DNA of 64,000 nucleotides. Source: Anaerolineae bacterium (GTDB lineage Bacteria; Chloroflexota; Anaerolineae; JAADDB01). The notes under the pieces are model-generated. The model saw only the letters and a program-made list of their open reading frames with translations, was not told where the DNA came from and did not search any database. The DNA is taken from contig WFWT01000138.1 in NCBI GenBank assembly GCA_015490995.1, positions 1 to 64,000 on the forward strand. The letters run 5' to 3'. Position numbers and translations under genes: made by a program. Shown here one piece after another: positions 28,433-37,268 of this stretch. Position 1 is the first letter of the stretch. Every line of letters starts with the position of its first letter.

Positions 28433-29950
28433 CTATGCCTTTGGTATTGTGCTCCCCTCAAAATAAAGGGCTGTCAACTCTTCTAGAGTAATGTCCGTAT
28501 CCGGGGCAGGACGTTGAAAATAGGGATGAAGGGGTATTCGAGGATGGGTGACAGCCCTTTTCTTGTCTTGAACGATGGCTTGGAATGTTGCCAGGTAGCG
28601 TGCTGCCGTGTGTTGCCATTGAAATGATGACCAAACGCGACTTTGCGCCAGGTGGGCCATTTGTTCCCACAGGTCGGTATTCGCGATCAACGTGTGGATG
28701 TGGTGGCCCATCTCCTCTGGACGTTCGGGATCACACAACACCCCATATAGAACACCGTTTTCTTGGAAGATCTCGGCTGGTCCCCCGTTTTGGGTCACTA
28801 CCACCGGCAGGCCACATGCGGCAGCCTCCAACGGGGCTAAGCCGAAGGGTTCGTACAGGGACGGAAGCACAAACACTGAGCGACGGTCACGAAAGTACCT
28901 GTAAGCCGCAGCCAGCGCGCGCTGCCCCTTAAGTGAAAACGCGCTTATTTTGCCCTTTAATTGGTACGTTTGCACGAGATGCCGTAACTTCCGCATGATC
29001 TCGCGTTCCCCTGCGCTGAGACCCTCGTCGCTCTGTAGTGGATCATCGGCTCCGGCGGTGATAAGGACCAGGTTAGCCTTGGCCTGTAAGTGTGGGGTCA
29101 AAGCATATGCCTTTACGAGCCCTACGTGGTTCTTTTTGGGATCCAGGCGGGCCGACATAAGGATAGCAGGCAATGGGCGTCGGTGCGGTGGCAAATCGCG
29201 CGCAAGGCGCTGTTCTATGTGTTGATGTATCGCATGCTCCTCCTGTCCCCCTCCTTGGGGATGGAACACTGCGGTGTCAACCCCTGGCGGTATAAGTACG
29301 AACCGACGGTCGTCGTGCACGTCTACAGCCCCGTGGTATGCCCGATGTGCGTACTGCTGAAATCGCTCCTGCCGGGTACTGACCACAATACGGGTGGCCC
29401 AATTCATGCTCAAGCGCTCTGCTATTAGTCGTCGTCCAAAGCGATAACGGGCGTCCATGGCCGCGATGTTTGTTCGGTTTACACCCAAGCGATCCATCTT
29501 CTGGGCACCGAGGGAATGGGCGGTGAAGGTAAACGGCCTGTCGGTAGCTTCAGCCAGCAGCACTCCTGCAATGCCCCCGTCCCCGTAATGGGCCGAGAAG
29601 ACCTCCGGTAATCTGCCTTCTTCCCGGTAAAATGACAGAATGTGGGGCACCCAATCGCGTGGGATGTGGGGCCAGAGAGCTTCTTTGGGAAGAAAGTGAG
29701 GAGGACCGGCCGGGAGTCGTACGATGCGCACGTTAGGCGCGTTGGGATAACGATCAAAACGAGCTGCGAATTCCGGCCAGGCAGGGTCTATAATCTGCCG
29801 GGTCAGGATATCCACTTGACAGCCCAGTTTGCCCAGTTCCAGGGCCAGATGTTTAACGTATACCAGCTGTCCACCGAAATCAGGATGGGCTGTCCAATAA
29901 CTGTCATTTGGGTCGAAATTGCCTTGGGGGTTAAGAAGCGCAATGTGCAT
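28433..29950 (-). CDS. Sucrose-phosphate synthase-like glycosyltransferase (GT4)
   Basis: MHIALLNPQGNFDPNDSYWTAHPDFGGQLVYVKHLALELGKLGCQVDILTR; SLYEPFGLAPLEAAACGLPVVVTQNGGPAEI. Confidence 0.88.
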   Translation of the reverse strand: MHIALLNPQGNFDPNDSYWTAHPDFGGQLVYVKHLALELGKLGCQVDILTRQIIDPAWPEFAARFDRYPNAPNVRIVRLPAGPPHFLPKEALWPHIPRDWVPHILSFYREEGRLPEVFSAHYGDGGIAGVLLAEATDRPFTFTAHSLGAQKMDRLGVNRTNIAAMDARYRFGRRLIAERLSMNWATRIVVSTRQERFQQYAHRAYHGAVDVHDDRRFVLIPPGVDTAVFHPQGGGQEEHAIHQHIEQRLARDLPPHRRPLPAILMSARLDPKKNHVGLVKAYALTPHLQAKANLVLITAGADDPLQSDEGLSAGEREIMRKLRHLVQTYQLKGKISAFSLKGQRALAAAYRYFRDRRSVFVLPSLYEPFGLAPLEAAACGLPVVVTQNGGPAEIFQENGVLYGVLCDPERPEEMGHHIHTLIANTDLWEQMAHLAQSRVWSSFQWQHTAARYLATFQAIVQDKKRAVTHPRIPLHPYFQRPAPDTDITLEELTALYFEGSTIPKA

Positions 29951-29957
29951 CAGCTTG

Positions 29958-30905
29958 TCACTCCTGTAAGGCCTGAACGTATAGGGTGTTGCGGTCAAGG
30001 GGAGAGGTGAGCAAGCCCAGTTGTTGAAGCTTACACTCTGCCAGATGTTGGCCGACCTGAGCTGCCTCATAAGGAGAGAGGCCGTCCAACCAAGCCATGA
30101 GGAGTCCTCCCCAAAATGTATCCCCCGCGCCGGTCACATCTACCACCGGTATGTTCCGGGCTGGAATATGAGATCGCGCGCCGTTCGCCTCAAACCACCA
30201 CGTGCCCGCGGATCCGGCAGTCACATACACGTGCTGGGTCCCCCATGCCAGAAAACGCCGTGCACATTCCTGTGGGTCCCGGATGTTGAAGAGGCGTTCA
30301 CAGTCGTCCAAAGATGGCTTCACAATGTGGGCGAGAGCAACCGCTTGGGGAATGATGCTGGCCGCTTCCGCGGGGTTAGCCCAAAGCTGCGGGTGATAGT
30401 TAGGATCGAAGGAAACCAAACGGTGGGCCTTCCGCGCTTCGCGCATGGCGTGGAACACAAGCTCCCGCAATGGGGACGCGGAAAGGGCGAAAGCTGATGT
30501 GTGCACGGCTCGTGCTTGATGGAATAGGGCGTCCGGGATATGGGTAACATCCAGAAAACGGTCCGCACCCCGGTACACAAGAAAGCGAGGTGTGGTTGTG
30601 TGACGGGTGATGAGGATAAGTGTGGTTGGGTGGGGTAAGGCAATCACGTAGTCGGTGTTAACACCTGTGCGTTGTAAGGCCGTTCGCGCCCAGGCTCCCA
30701 GTTCGTCTGTCCCCACCGCGGCAACCAAACCGCTGTGTCCACCAAGGATTGCTACGGTACGAGCTACGTTGGCAGGCGCGCCGCCAAGATAGCGGCGAAA
30801 GGTTGTCGTTTCCTGCAAGGAGCGTGCAGGTTCTACGCTGATAAGGTCGATCACAACCTCTCCTACACAGAGAACGTCGTAAGGAGGCGGAGAGGATGAA
30901 GGCAT
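29958..30905 (-). CDS. PfkB-family carbohydrate kinase (fructokinase-like)
   Basis: YLGGAPANVARTVAILGG; VVDVTGAGDTFWGGLL. Confidence 0.93.
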   Translation of the reverse strand: MPSSSPPPYDVLCVGEVVIDLISVEPARSLQETTTFRRYLGGAPANVARTVAILGGHSGLVAAVGTDELGAWARTALQRTGVNTDYVIALPHPTTLILITRHTTTPRFLVYRGADRFLDVTHIPDALFHQARAVHTSAFALSASPLRELVFHAMREARKAHRLVSFDPNYHPQLWANPAEAASIIPQAVALAHIVKPSLDDCERLFNIRDPQECARRFLAWGTQHVYVTAGSAGTWWFEANGARSHIPARNIPVVDVTGAGDTFWGGLLMAWLDGLSPYEAAQVGQHLAECKLQQLGLLTSPLDRNTLYVQALQE

Positions 30906-30946
30906 GACACGTCTCCTTCGTGATGGCAGAGGCATTCAAGGTTGCC

Positions 30947-30974
30947 ATTTTAGTTCCGATTTTTCCCCTGTCAA
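30947..30974 (-). promoter_or_regulatory. Promoter of the kinase/glycosyltransferase operon
   Basis: Minus strand TTGACA - 16 bp - TAAAAT, about 40 bp before the 30905 start. Confidence 0.75.
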
Positions 30975-31234
30975 GTGTTCACAAAGCTTGTTGAGCGACG
31001 GTGTGCGAATGGTGTTCGCCAGAGAGCTTGAGTTCGTACTTTCGTGATTGTGGCGGCACAATTACTACGCGAATCACCCCCTGTTCCCATTCAATTGCCG
31101 TTGCAATCTATCACAGCGCCTACCTGCCTAACAGAAATGTCCGTCGAGGCTTTTGTCCCTCAAGCAGAACTATTCCTTCTTTTGAAGAGGACCTCCCCCC
31201 TTTATCGAGGACGTCCGGGGATACGCCGTCAAAT

Positions 31235-31263
31235 TTGACAGTACTCCTTGAATGTGGTACTAT
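31235..31263 (+). promoter_or_regulatory. Promoter of gntR
   Basis: TTGACA (31235-31240) - 17 bp - TACTAT (31258-31263); palindrome GTCAAATTTGAC at 31228-31239 overlaps the -35. Confidence 0.7.
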
Positions 31264-31272
31264 CTGGTCCAC

Positions 31273-31288
31273 AGTGGTCTATACCAAT
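31273..31288 (+). promoter_or_regulatory. Candidate GntR/DasR-NagR-type operator
   Basis: AGTGGTCTATACCAAT, close to the established dre-type consensus TGGTCTAGACCA, between promoter and gntR start. Confidence 0.6.
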
Positions 31289-31301
31289 ATGGAGCGGTTT
31301 T

Positions 31302-32111
31302 ATGTATCTCCCCCCTATCGATAAAAACAGCGCCGAACCTCTCTACTTGCAAATACGGCACGCCATCCTTCAGGCTATTCAGGATGGCGAACTTCCCCCC
31401 CATCAGCGTGTGCCTTCCGAGCGTGAGCTCAGTGAGCTCATGGGAGTTAGTCGGATGACCGTACGGCAAGCGCTGCAGGCACTGATCAATGACGGTTATC
31501 TCTACACCGTACCTGGCAAGGGTACGTTCGTCGCCTGTGGTCCTAAGATCGAGCAGAACTTGCAACGTCTCTCCGGGTTCACCGAGGAGGTGCGAAAACA
31601 GGGGTTCATGCCGGGATCCCGAGTGCTTTCGGTAGAACAGATCACGGCTGGTGAAGAAGAAGCCCACGCGTTGCAGGTGAGCCCTGGCACGTTGTTGCTG
31701 TGTATCACTCGACAGCGCCTCGTGGACAACGTGCCGGTTGCCTTAGAGAGTGCTTATCTGGTCTACGCCCGGTTCCCCGGTTTGGACAGGATAGATTTCA
31801 ACCGACATTCTCTATACGAAGTGTTGCAAACCCGCTACGGGATTCGCCTGGTGCACGCCCGTCAATGTATCGAAGCTCAAGAGGCTAACGACGATGTCGC
31901 CCGTCTTCTGGGCATTGCCCCCCACCAACCCGTTCTAGCTATGGAGCGCACTACTTACGCGGATGATGAACAACCGGTGGAGTATGTGCGCTCTTATTAC
32001 CGAGCTGACCGCTTTCGTTTAAAGGTTGAACTCCACGTTCAAGGGCCATCCCCTAAGAGTGAAATCGCCAACGTGTACCGACCGTACGACGTTCCGGAGG
32101 TGGACGCGTAA
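31302..32111 (+). CDS. GntR family (HutC/NagR-type, UTRA) transcriptional regulator
   Basis: PLYLQIRHAILQAIQDGELPPHQRVPSERELSELMGVSRMTVRQALQALINDGYLYTVPGKGTFV. Confidence 0.93.
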   Translation: MYLPPIDKNSAEPLYLQIRHAILQAIQDGELPPHQRVPSERELSELMGVSRMTVRQALQALINDGYLYTVPGKGTFVACGPKIEQNLQRLSGFTEEVRKQGFMPGSRVLSVEQITAGEEEAHALQVSPGTLLLCITRQRLVDNVPVALESAYLVYARFPGLDRIDFNRHSLYEVLQTRYGIRLVHARQCIEAQEANDDVARLLGIAPHQPVLAMERTTYADDEQPVEYVRSYYRADRFRLKVELHVQGPSPKSEIANVYRPYDVPEVDA

Positions 32112-32190
32112 GTAAACCACCACCTATAACACCGGCTCGGGAAGGTCCAGCCTTAAACTATACTATGAGGATGTCTTTATTCGTCCGTTT

Positions 32191-32207
32191 GTTTACATGT
32201 TGTAAAC
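32191..32207 (+). promoter_or_regulatory. Perfect inverted repeat upstream of namZ; possible operator
   Basis: GTTTACA-TGT-TGTAAAC. Confidence 0.5.
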
Positions 32208-32230
32208 TACCCTAAGGAGCAAAACCTGTC

Positions 32231-33406
32231 ATGTCGGCACAGGGGGCCAAGGTTCGCTCCGGCCTGGATGTAATTGTCCGTTCAATTCCGCCGTCCTGGC
32301 GGAAGGGACGTGTGGGTCTAGTAAGCAACACAGCCGCGACCACCGCGGACCTGGTGGACGCGGCCCGTGCTTTGAAGGAGGCAGGAGCCAATGTGGTGGC
32401 CCTCTTTGCACCGGAACACGGTTACCGGGTGGCACAGGCCGCCGGAGAGCCGGTGGGGCCGACCTACGAGCCACGCACAGGCCTGCCTGTGTACAGTTTG
32501 TACAACGGTGACTTTGCCCCTCCCTCGGGAGTATTGAACACCCTAACGCATCTAGTAGTGGACTTGCCAGATGTGGGGGCGCGCTTTTATACCTACATGA
32601 GTACGCTCATTCACACTCTTAGAAGCGCTGCAGCTGCCGGGATACCGGTCACCGTGCTGGACCGACCCAACCCCCTCACCGGCGTGCACGTGGAGGGCCC
32701 CGTACTCCGACCCGCCTTTCGCTCTTTTGTGGGCATGTTGCCGGTGCCGATACGCCACGGGCTTACCCTTGGCGAACTCGCGCGTCTGGCCAACAGCACG
32801 GTGACCGATCTCAACGGAGAGGTCGAGGTTATTCCGGCCCAGGGGTGGCGTCGACACATGTGGTTTGACGCTACAGGCCGAATATGGGTCCCTCCCTCGC
32901 CCAACATGCCACACTTTGACACCGCCTTGGTGTATCCTGGTACCTGCTTGTTCGAAGGAACTACCTTGTCCGAAGGTCGAGGTACCCCTACCCCCTTTCA
33001 GGTTATCGGCGCGCCCTGGATGGACGGCGATACCTGGGAAGAACGGCTCAACCGTTTAACCTTGCCCGGCGTACGCTTTCGCTCCGTCACCTTCATACCA
33101 TGTGCTGGCAAATACGCGCACCAGACTTGTTACGGCGTTCAGGTCCATGTCACCGATCGGGACGTTTTCCAACCGGTACGCACGGCCATTGCTATGCTGG
33201 TCACGGCTCGTGACATTGCAGGTGAACGTGTGGCTTTTGTCCGGGATACCGTCACAACATATGTGTTTGACCACCTGGTCGGCACGGATCAAGTGCGCCA
33301 AGGGATTGAAGCAGGTCATTCGTGGGAAACAATTGTCTCCTCCTGGCAAGAGGAAGAGGCCGCGTTCCGACGCAAAGCAGAGGTGTATCACCTTTATCCG
33401 GAGTAA
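32231..33406 (+). CDS. namZ: DUF1343 exo-beta-N-acetylmuramidase NamZ-like
   Basis: RVGLVSNTAATTADLVDAARAL...FAPEHGYR; VDLPDVGARFYTYMSTLIHTLRSAAAAGIPVTVLDRPNPL; FEGTTLSEGRGTPTPFQVIGAPWMD. Confidence 0.93.
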   Translation: MSAQGAKVRSGLDVIVRSIPPSWRKGRVGLVSNTAATTADLVDAARALKEAGANVVALFAPEHGYRVAQAAGEPVGPTYEPRTGLPVYSLYNGDFAPPSGVLNTLTHLVVDLPDVGARFYTYMSTLIHTLRSAAAAGIPVTVLDRPNPLTGVHVEGPVLRPAFRSFVGMLPVPIRHGLTLGELARLANSTVTDLNGEVEVIPAQGWRRHMWFDATGRIWVPPSPNMPHFDTALVYPGTCLFEGTTLSEGRGTPTPFQVIGAPWMDGDTWEERLNRLTLPGVRFRSVTFIPCAGKYAHQTCYGVQVHVTDRDVFQPVRTAIAMLVTARDIAGERVAFVRDTVTTYVFDHLVGTDQVRQGIEAGHSWETIVSSWQEEEAAFRRKAEVYHLYPE

Positions 33407-33412
33407 TCGATA

Positions 33413-35284
33413 ATGGCCGGATATGCTATTGGTGTGGATGGGGGTGGCACTAAAACCGAAGCAGTGGTGATGGACTGGGAAGGACGAGTTCGGGCACGGG
33501 CTCGTGGCCCCAGTTGTAACCCTTATCACGTGGGGTGGGATACGGCTACCCACAGGGTGGCCGCCGTAGTGGACGAGGTGCTCCAAAAGGCACACCTCAC
33601 CATAACGGACGTCATCACCGCTACCCTGGCATTGGCAGGTGTGCATCGAGATCCCGAACGTGAGGCATGGCGTCGCTGGGCTCGACGGCAATGGCCCACC
33701 ATTGCCCTTCGGGTGGAAAACGACGCATTGGCAGCATTAGTGGGCGGGGCAGGCTCACCTTACGGCATCGTCATCGTGGCTGGCACCGGCATGATAGCGT
33801 ATGGGGTAAACGCAGCAGGGCATCACGCGCGAGCTGGGGGGTGGGGATACAGGCTGGACCGGGGAAGTGGATACGCTCTGGGAGAGGCAGCTGTACGTGC
33901 GGTGTTGGCGGGAGCGGAGGGCATGGACCTGTGTACCCGCCTGCAACAGGTAGTCCTGAACGCTCTCGGACTTGACACGCCAGAGGCCCTTATCCCCTGG
34001 TTTCACCATCCGAACACCACGGTGGACACCATCGCGGCCCTGGCGCCCCACGTGGTACGCGCGGCAGAGGCAGGTGACCCGGTAGCTGCCGGCATCGTAG
34101 CCGAGGGCGCCGACGCCCTTGCGCAGGCTGCCACCCAGGTGGCCGAGAAGATCGGGTTGACCGCGGAACAATTCCCGCTCGTCCTCAGTGGTGGGCTCTT
34201 GACCCACTTGCCCTTTTACCGGGAAGTGGTCCTACAAGCACTGCACCTTCACCTGCCCACCGCACAGCCCACACTGCCCCAAGCCGATGCTGCTGTGGGT
34301 GCTGCCTGGCTGGCGTGGGACCATGTGGGACATACCTTAGCCAAGCGGCCCGTTGCACAACCCGACGACAGCCCTTGTTCTACCTGGAGTACCGAGGAGC
34401 CCAATGTGCTCTCGCGGGATTTGGACACTCGTTCCGCCTTTGAGATTGTGGGAATTATGCACGTAGAGGATTACCGTGCAGTAAGTGCGGTACGTCGTAC
34501 TTTACCTGCCATCGCGGCTGCGGTTGAGGCCATCACCTCGCGATTGGCGCGAGGAGGACGACTTATCTACGTAGGCGCAGGGACATCCGGGCGCCTGGGT
34601 GTGTTGGACGCGTCCGAATGTCCTCCCACGTTTAACACACCGCCGGACATGGTAGTCGGTCTCATGGCAGGAGGGGGGGATGCCTTTCAGCACGCCAACG
34701 AAGCGGCTGAAGACGACGAAGCCGCGGGGTATCAGGCGGCCATGGGTCTGGATCTGAACGCACAGGATGTGATGGTGGGCGTCAGCGCCAGTGGACGCAC
34801 ACCATACGTGATCGGCGCGATGAAAGCTGCCCGTCATCAGGGGGCGTTCACCATTGCCCTGGTATGCAATCGCGATACCCCCCTCAGCAGGTTAGCCGAC
34901 CACACGATTGCTCCCCTTGTGGGACCTGAAGTCATTGCCGGGTCCACGCGATTGAAGGCCGGCACAGCCCAAAAGCTGATACTCAACATGCTCAGCACGG
35001 CTACTATGGTGCGGCTTGGCAAAGTATATGACAACCTGATGGTGGATGTGCGTCCTGAAAACCGTAAACTCCAAAAAAGGGCCCGATACATTATTATGCG
35101 GGCCTGTCGTGTCGACGAAGAGACCGCGGCAACAGCCCTGCGCCGTAGTGGAGGAAACGTAAAGGTGGCACTGGTCAGTCTACTGACCGGCTGCTCTCCT
35201 GAAGAGGCCAGGCAACGGTTGAACATGTGTCATGGTCGGGTAAGGGATGCAGTACGTGCACAAGGAGGAGGGACCGCTGCATGA
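33413..35284 (+). CDS. Fusion: BadF/BadG-type amino-sugar kinase (MurK-like) + N-acetylmuramic acid 6-phosphate etherase (MurQ)
   Basis: N-term GVDGGGTKTEAVVMD...VAGTGMIAYG; C-term LIYVGAGTSGRLGVLDASECPPTF, GSTRLKAGTAQKLILNMLSTATMVRLGKVYDNLMVDV. Confidence 0.93.
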   Translation: MAGYAIGVDGGGTKTEAVVMDWEGRVRARARGPSCNPYHVGWDTATHRVAAVVDEVLQKAHLTITDVITATLALAGVHRDPEREAWRRWARRQWPTIALRVENDALAALVGGAGSPYGIVIVAGTGMIAYGVNAAGHHARAGGWGYRLDRGSGYALGEAAVRAVLAGAEGMDLCTRLQQVVLNALGLDTPEALIPWFHHPNTTVDTIAALAPHVVRAAEAGDPVAAGIVAEGADALAQAATQVAEKIGLTAEQFPLVLSGGLLTHLPFYREVVLQALHLHLPTAQPTLPQADAAVGAAWLAWDHVGHTLAKRPVAQPDDSPCSTWSTEEPNVLSRDLDTRSAFEIVGIMHVEDYRAVSAVRRTLPAIAAAVEAITSRLARGGRLIYVGAGTSGRLGVLDASECPPTFNTPPDMVVGLMAGGGDAFQHANEAAEDDEAAGYQAAMGLDLNAQDVMVGVSASGRTPYVIGAMKAARHQGAFTIALVCNRDTPLSRLADHTIAPLVGPEVIAGSTRLKAGTAQKLILNMLSTATMVRLGKVYDNLMVDVRPENRKLQKRARYIIMRACRVDEETAATALRRSGGNVKVALVSLLTGCSPEEARQRLNMCHGRVRDAVRAQGGGTAA

Positions 35285-36351
35285 GCACGGTAACGCTAGC
35301 TCGGGAAGGTCTTACCCGTCTCTCGCCGGGTGCTTGGTTACGCCGCTTGGCGCGTAACTACGTGTTACGCCGTTTTCTGGTAGCATTGGCCAAAATCTAC
35401 GTGGTAGTGACCCTCACCTTCTTTATCGTGCGTTTGATGCCCACCAATCCCATAGAAGCGTACATCAACGAACTGATTGATCAGTACGGTTTCACCTACC
35501 AAGAGGCGCGTGATCAGGCCGCTGCCCTCTTCGGCCTTGATTTGGATACCCCTCTGTGGCAGCAATACCTCCAATACATGGGACAATTGATTCGCGGGGA
35601 TTTGGGCACCTCTTACCGATCCAAAGGCACCCCGGTATCCGCCATGATCGCCAAATTCCTGCCCTGGACCCTCTTCAGTGTGGGGGTATCGCTTCTCATT
35701 AGCTTCACACTGGGTATCCTGCTCGGTATGGTGATGGCCTACCGCCGGGAGAGCCTGCTGGACCATGTCCTCTCCGCGTTGGCCTCCATACTGACCGCCA
35801 TTCCTAATTACCTGGTGGGGATGATGATCCTCGTGTTCCTGGGAGTGCAGTGGAAGGTTTTCCCCATTACCCAAATGCGGGGAGCCATGTCCCCCGGCAT
35901 GAAACCTGGGTTCACGTGGGAGTTCATAAAGGACATCTTCTACCATGCCACTCTTCCCATCATGACATACGTGCTTACCACCGTGGGCAGCTGGATGTTG
36001 GCAATGAAGAGCAGCACCATCAGCACCCTTGGGGAGGATTACGTGATGGTTGCCAAGGCACGGGGCCTGCCTGAACGGCGCATTGTCACAGCATATGTGG
36101 GTCGCAATGCCTCTTTGCCCCTGTTTACCCAACTGGCTATCAGCATCGGCTTTGTCGTGGGGGGCTCCGCGCTGATAGAGTTCATCTTCGTGTACCAAGG
36201 GATCGGACAGTTGCTCTTGAACAGCATTAACTACCGGGATTACCCTGTCATGCAAGGCGTCTTCCTGGTTATCACCGTTGCTGTGATTTTGGCGAATTTC
36301 TTAGCCGACTTCGTGTACAGCTGGCTGGATCCGCGCATTCGCATCCAGTGA
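35281..36351 (+). CDS. ABC transporter permease (OppB/DppB family)
   Basis: FIVRLMPTNPIEAYINELIDQYGFTYQEARDQAAALFGLDLDTPLWQQYLQYMGQLIRGDLGTSY; ATGA overlap with upstream gene. Confidence 0.92.
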   Translation: MSTVTLAREGLTRLSPGAWLRRLARNYVLRRFLVALAKIYVVVTLTFFIVRLMPTNPIEAYINELIDQYGFTYQEARDQAAALFGLDLDTPLWQQYLQYMGQLIRGDLGTSYRSKGTPVSAMIAKFLPWTLFSVGVSLLISFTLGILLGMVMAYRRESLLDHVLSALASILTAIPNYLVGMMILVFLGVQWKVFPITQMRGAMSPGMKPGFTWEFIKDIFYHATLPIMTYVLTTVGSWMLAMKSSTISTLGEDYVMVAKARGLPERRIVTAYVGRNASLPLFTQLAISIGFVVGGSALIEFIFVYQGIGQLLLNSINYRDYPVMQGVFLVITVAVILANFLADFVYSWLDPRIRIQ

Positions 36352-36364
36352 AGAGGAGAAGATC

Positions 36365-37231
36365 ATGGAGACGGTAAGCCTGAGCCTCAAGCGCACGTGG
36401 CGGCTTCTCACTTACAACAAAATGGGATTTCTGGGCCTTCTCGGGGTGCTCTTTTTCATCCTCATGTCCTTTGTTGGTCCATATGTGGTCCCGCTGGACA
36501 CGCAAACGAAGGTGGACAAGATTTATCAACCGCCCTCTATGGAATTTTGGCTGGGAACGGATTCCGAAGGTCGGGATATCTTCTCTCAAATTGTGCACGG
36601 CGGCAAGGACGTGCTCATGGTGGCCTTTCTGGCCGGGTTTATCTCCACGGCCATTGCCGTAATCCTGGGCTCATTGAGCGCTCTGGCCGGTGGGTGGGTG
36701 GACAATGCTATCATGGCACTGGCCGACATCGTGCTGACTATCCCACAATTCCCGCTCTTGGCCGTTTTGGCCGGGTTGGTGAAATTCAACAACATCACGC
36801 TACTGGCCGTCATTTTAGGCGTTCTCTCTTGGCCCTCTCTGACCCGGGCTATTCGTGCCCAAGTGCTTTCCCTCCGGGAACGGGAGTTTGTAGAAGCGGC
36901 ACGAGCGTTGGATTTGGGCACCCGACATATCATTCTGCGGGAGATCATGCCGAACATGATGAGCTACATCGCCATCAACCTTATCTTCGCCATGACATCT
37001 GCTATTTACGCTCAGGTGGGCCTAGTTTTCCTGGGGCTTGTTCCCTTCTCCGGACAAAATTGGGGAGTCATGCTCAGCCTAGCATGGACCCGTGGGGCTA
37101 TCTTCTACAAGGATAGTATTTGGTACATCATGTCGCCGGTAGCTGCTATTGCGCTCTTCCAGCTGGCATTGGTTTCCCTGTCCCGGCTCCTGGAGGAAAT
37201 CTTTAACCCACGCCTGCGCACCAGCGTGTAA
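36365..37231 (+). CDS. ABC transporter permease (OppC/DppC family)
   Basis: WLGTDSEGRDIFSQIVHGGKDVLMVAFLAGFIS; LREREFVEAARALDLGTRHIILREIMPNM. Confidence 0.92.
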   Translation: METVSLSLKRTWRLLTYNKMGFLGLLGVLFFILMSFVGPYVVPLDTQTKVDKIYQPPSMEFWLGTDSEGRDIFSQIVHGGKDVLMVAFLAGFISTAIAVILGSLSALAGGWVDNAIMALADIVLTIPQFPLLAVLAGLVKFNNITLLAVILGVLSWPSLTRAIRAQVLSLREREFVEAARALDLGTRHIILREIMPNMMSYIAINLIFAMTSAIYAQVGLVFLGLVPFSGQNWGVMLSLAWTRGAIFYKDSIWYIMSPVAAIALFQLALVSLSRLLEEIFNPRLRTSV

Positions 37232-37268
37232 AGCTGGCGGAGAATCTGGAATACAGGGATGAGGGGCA

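Noticed and set aside
31001-31324. 107-aa plus ORF in the pfkB-gntR intergenic region
   Set aside because: Overlaps promoter/operator elements; composition not protein-like, no SD.
35365-36255. 296-aa minus-strand ORF
   Set aside because: Fully antisense to the OppB permease; His/Gln-rich composition is a shadow of the coding strand.
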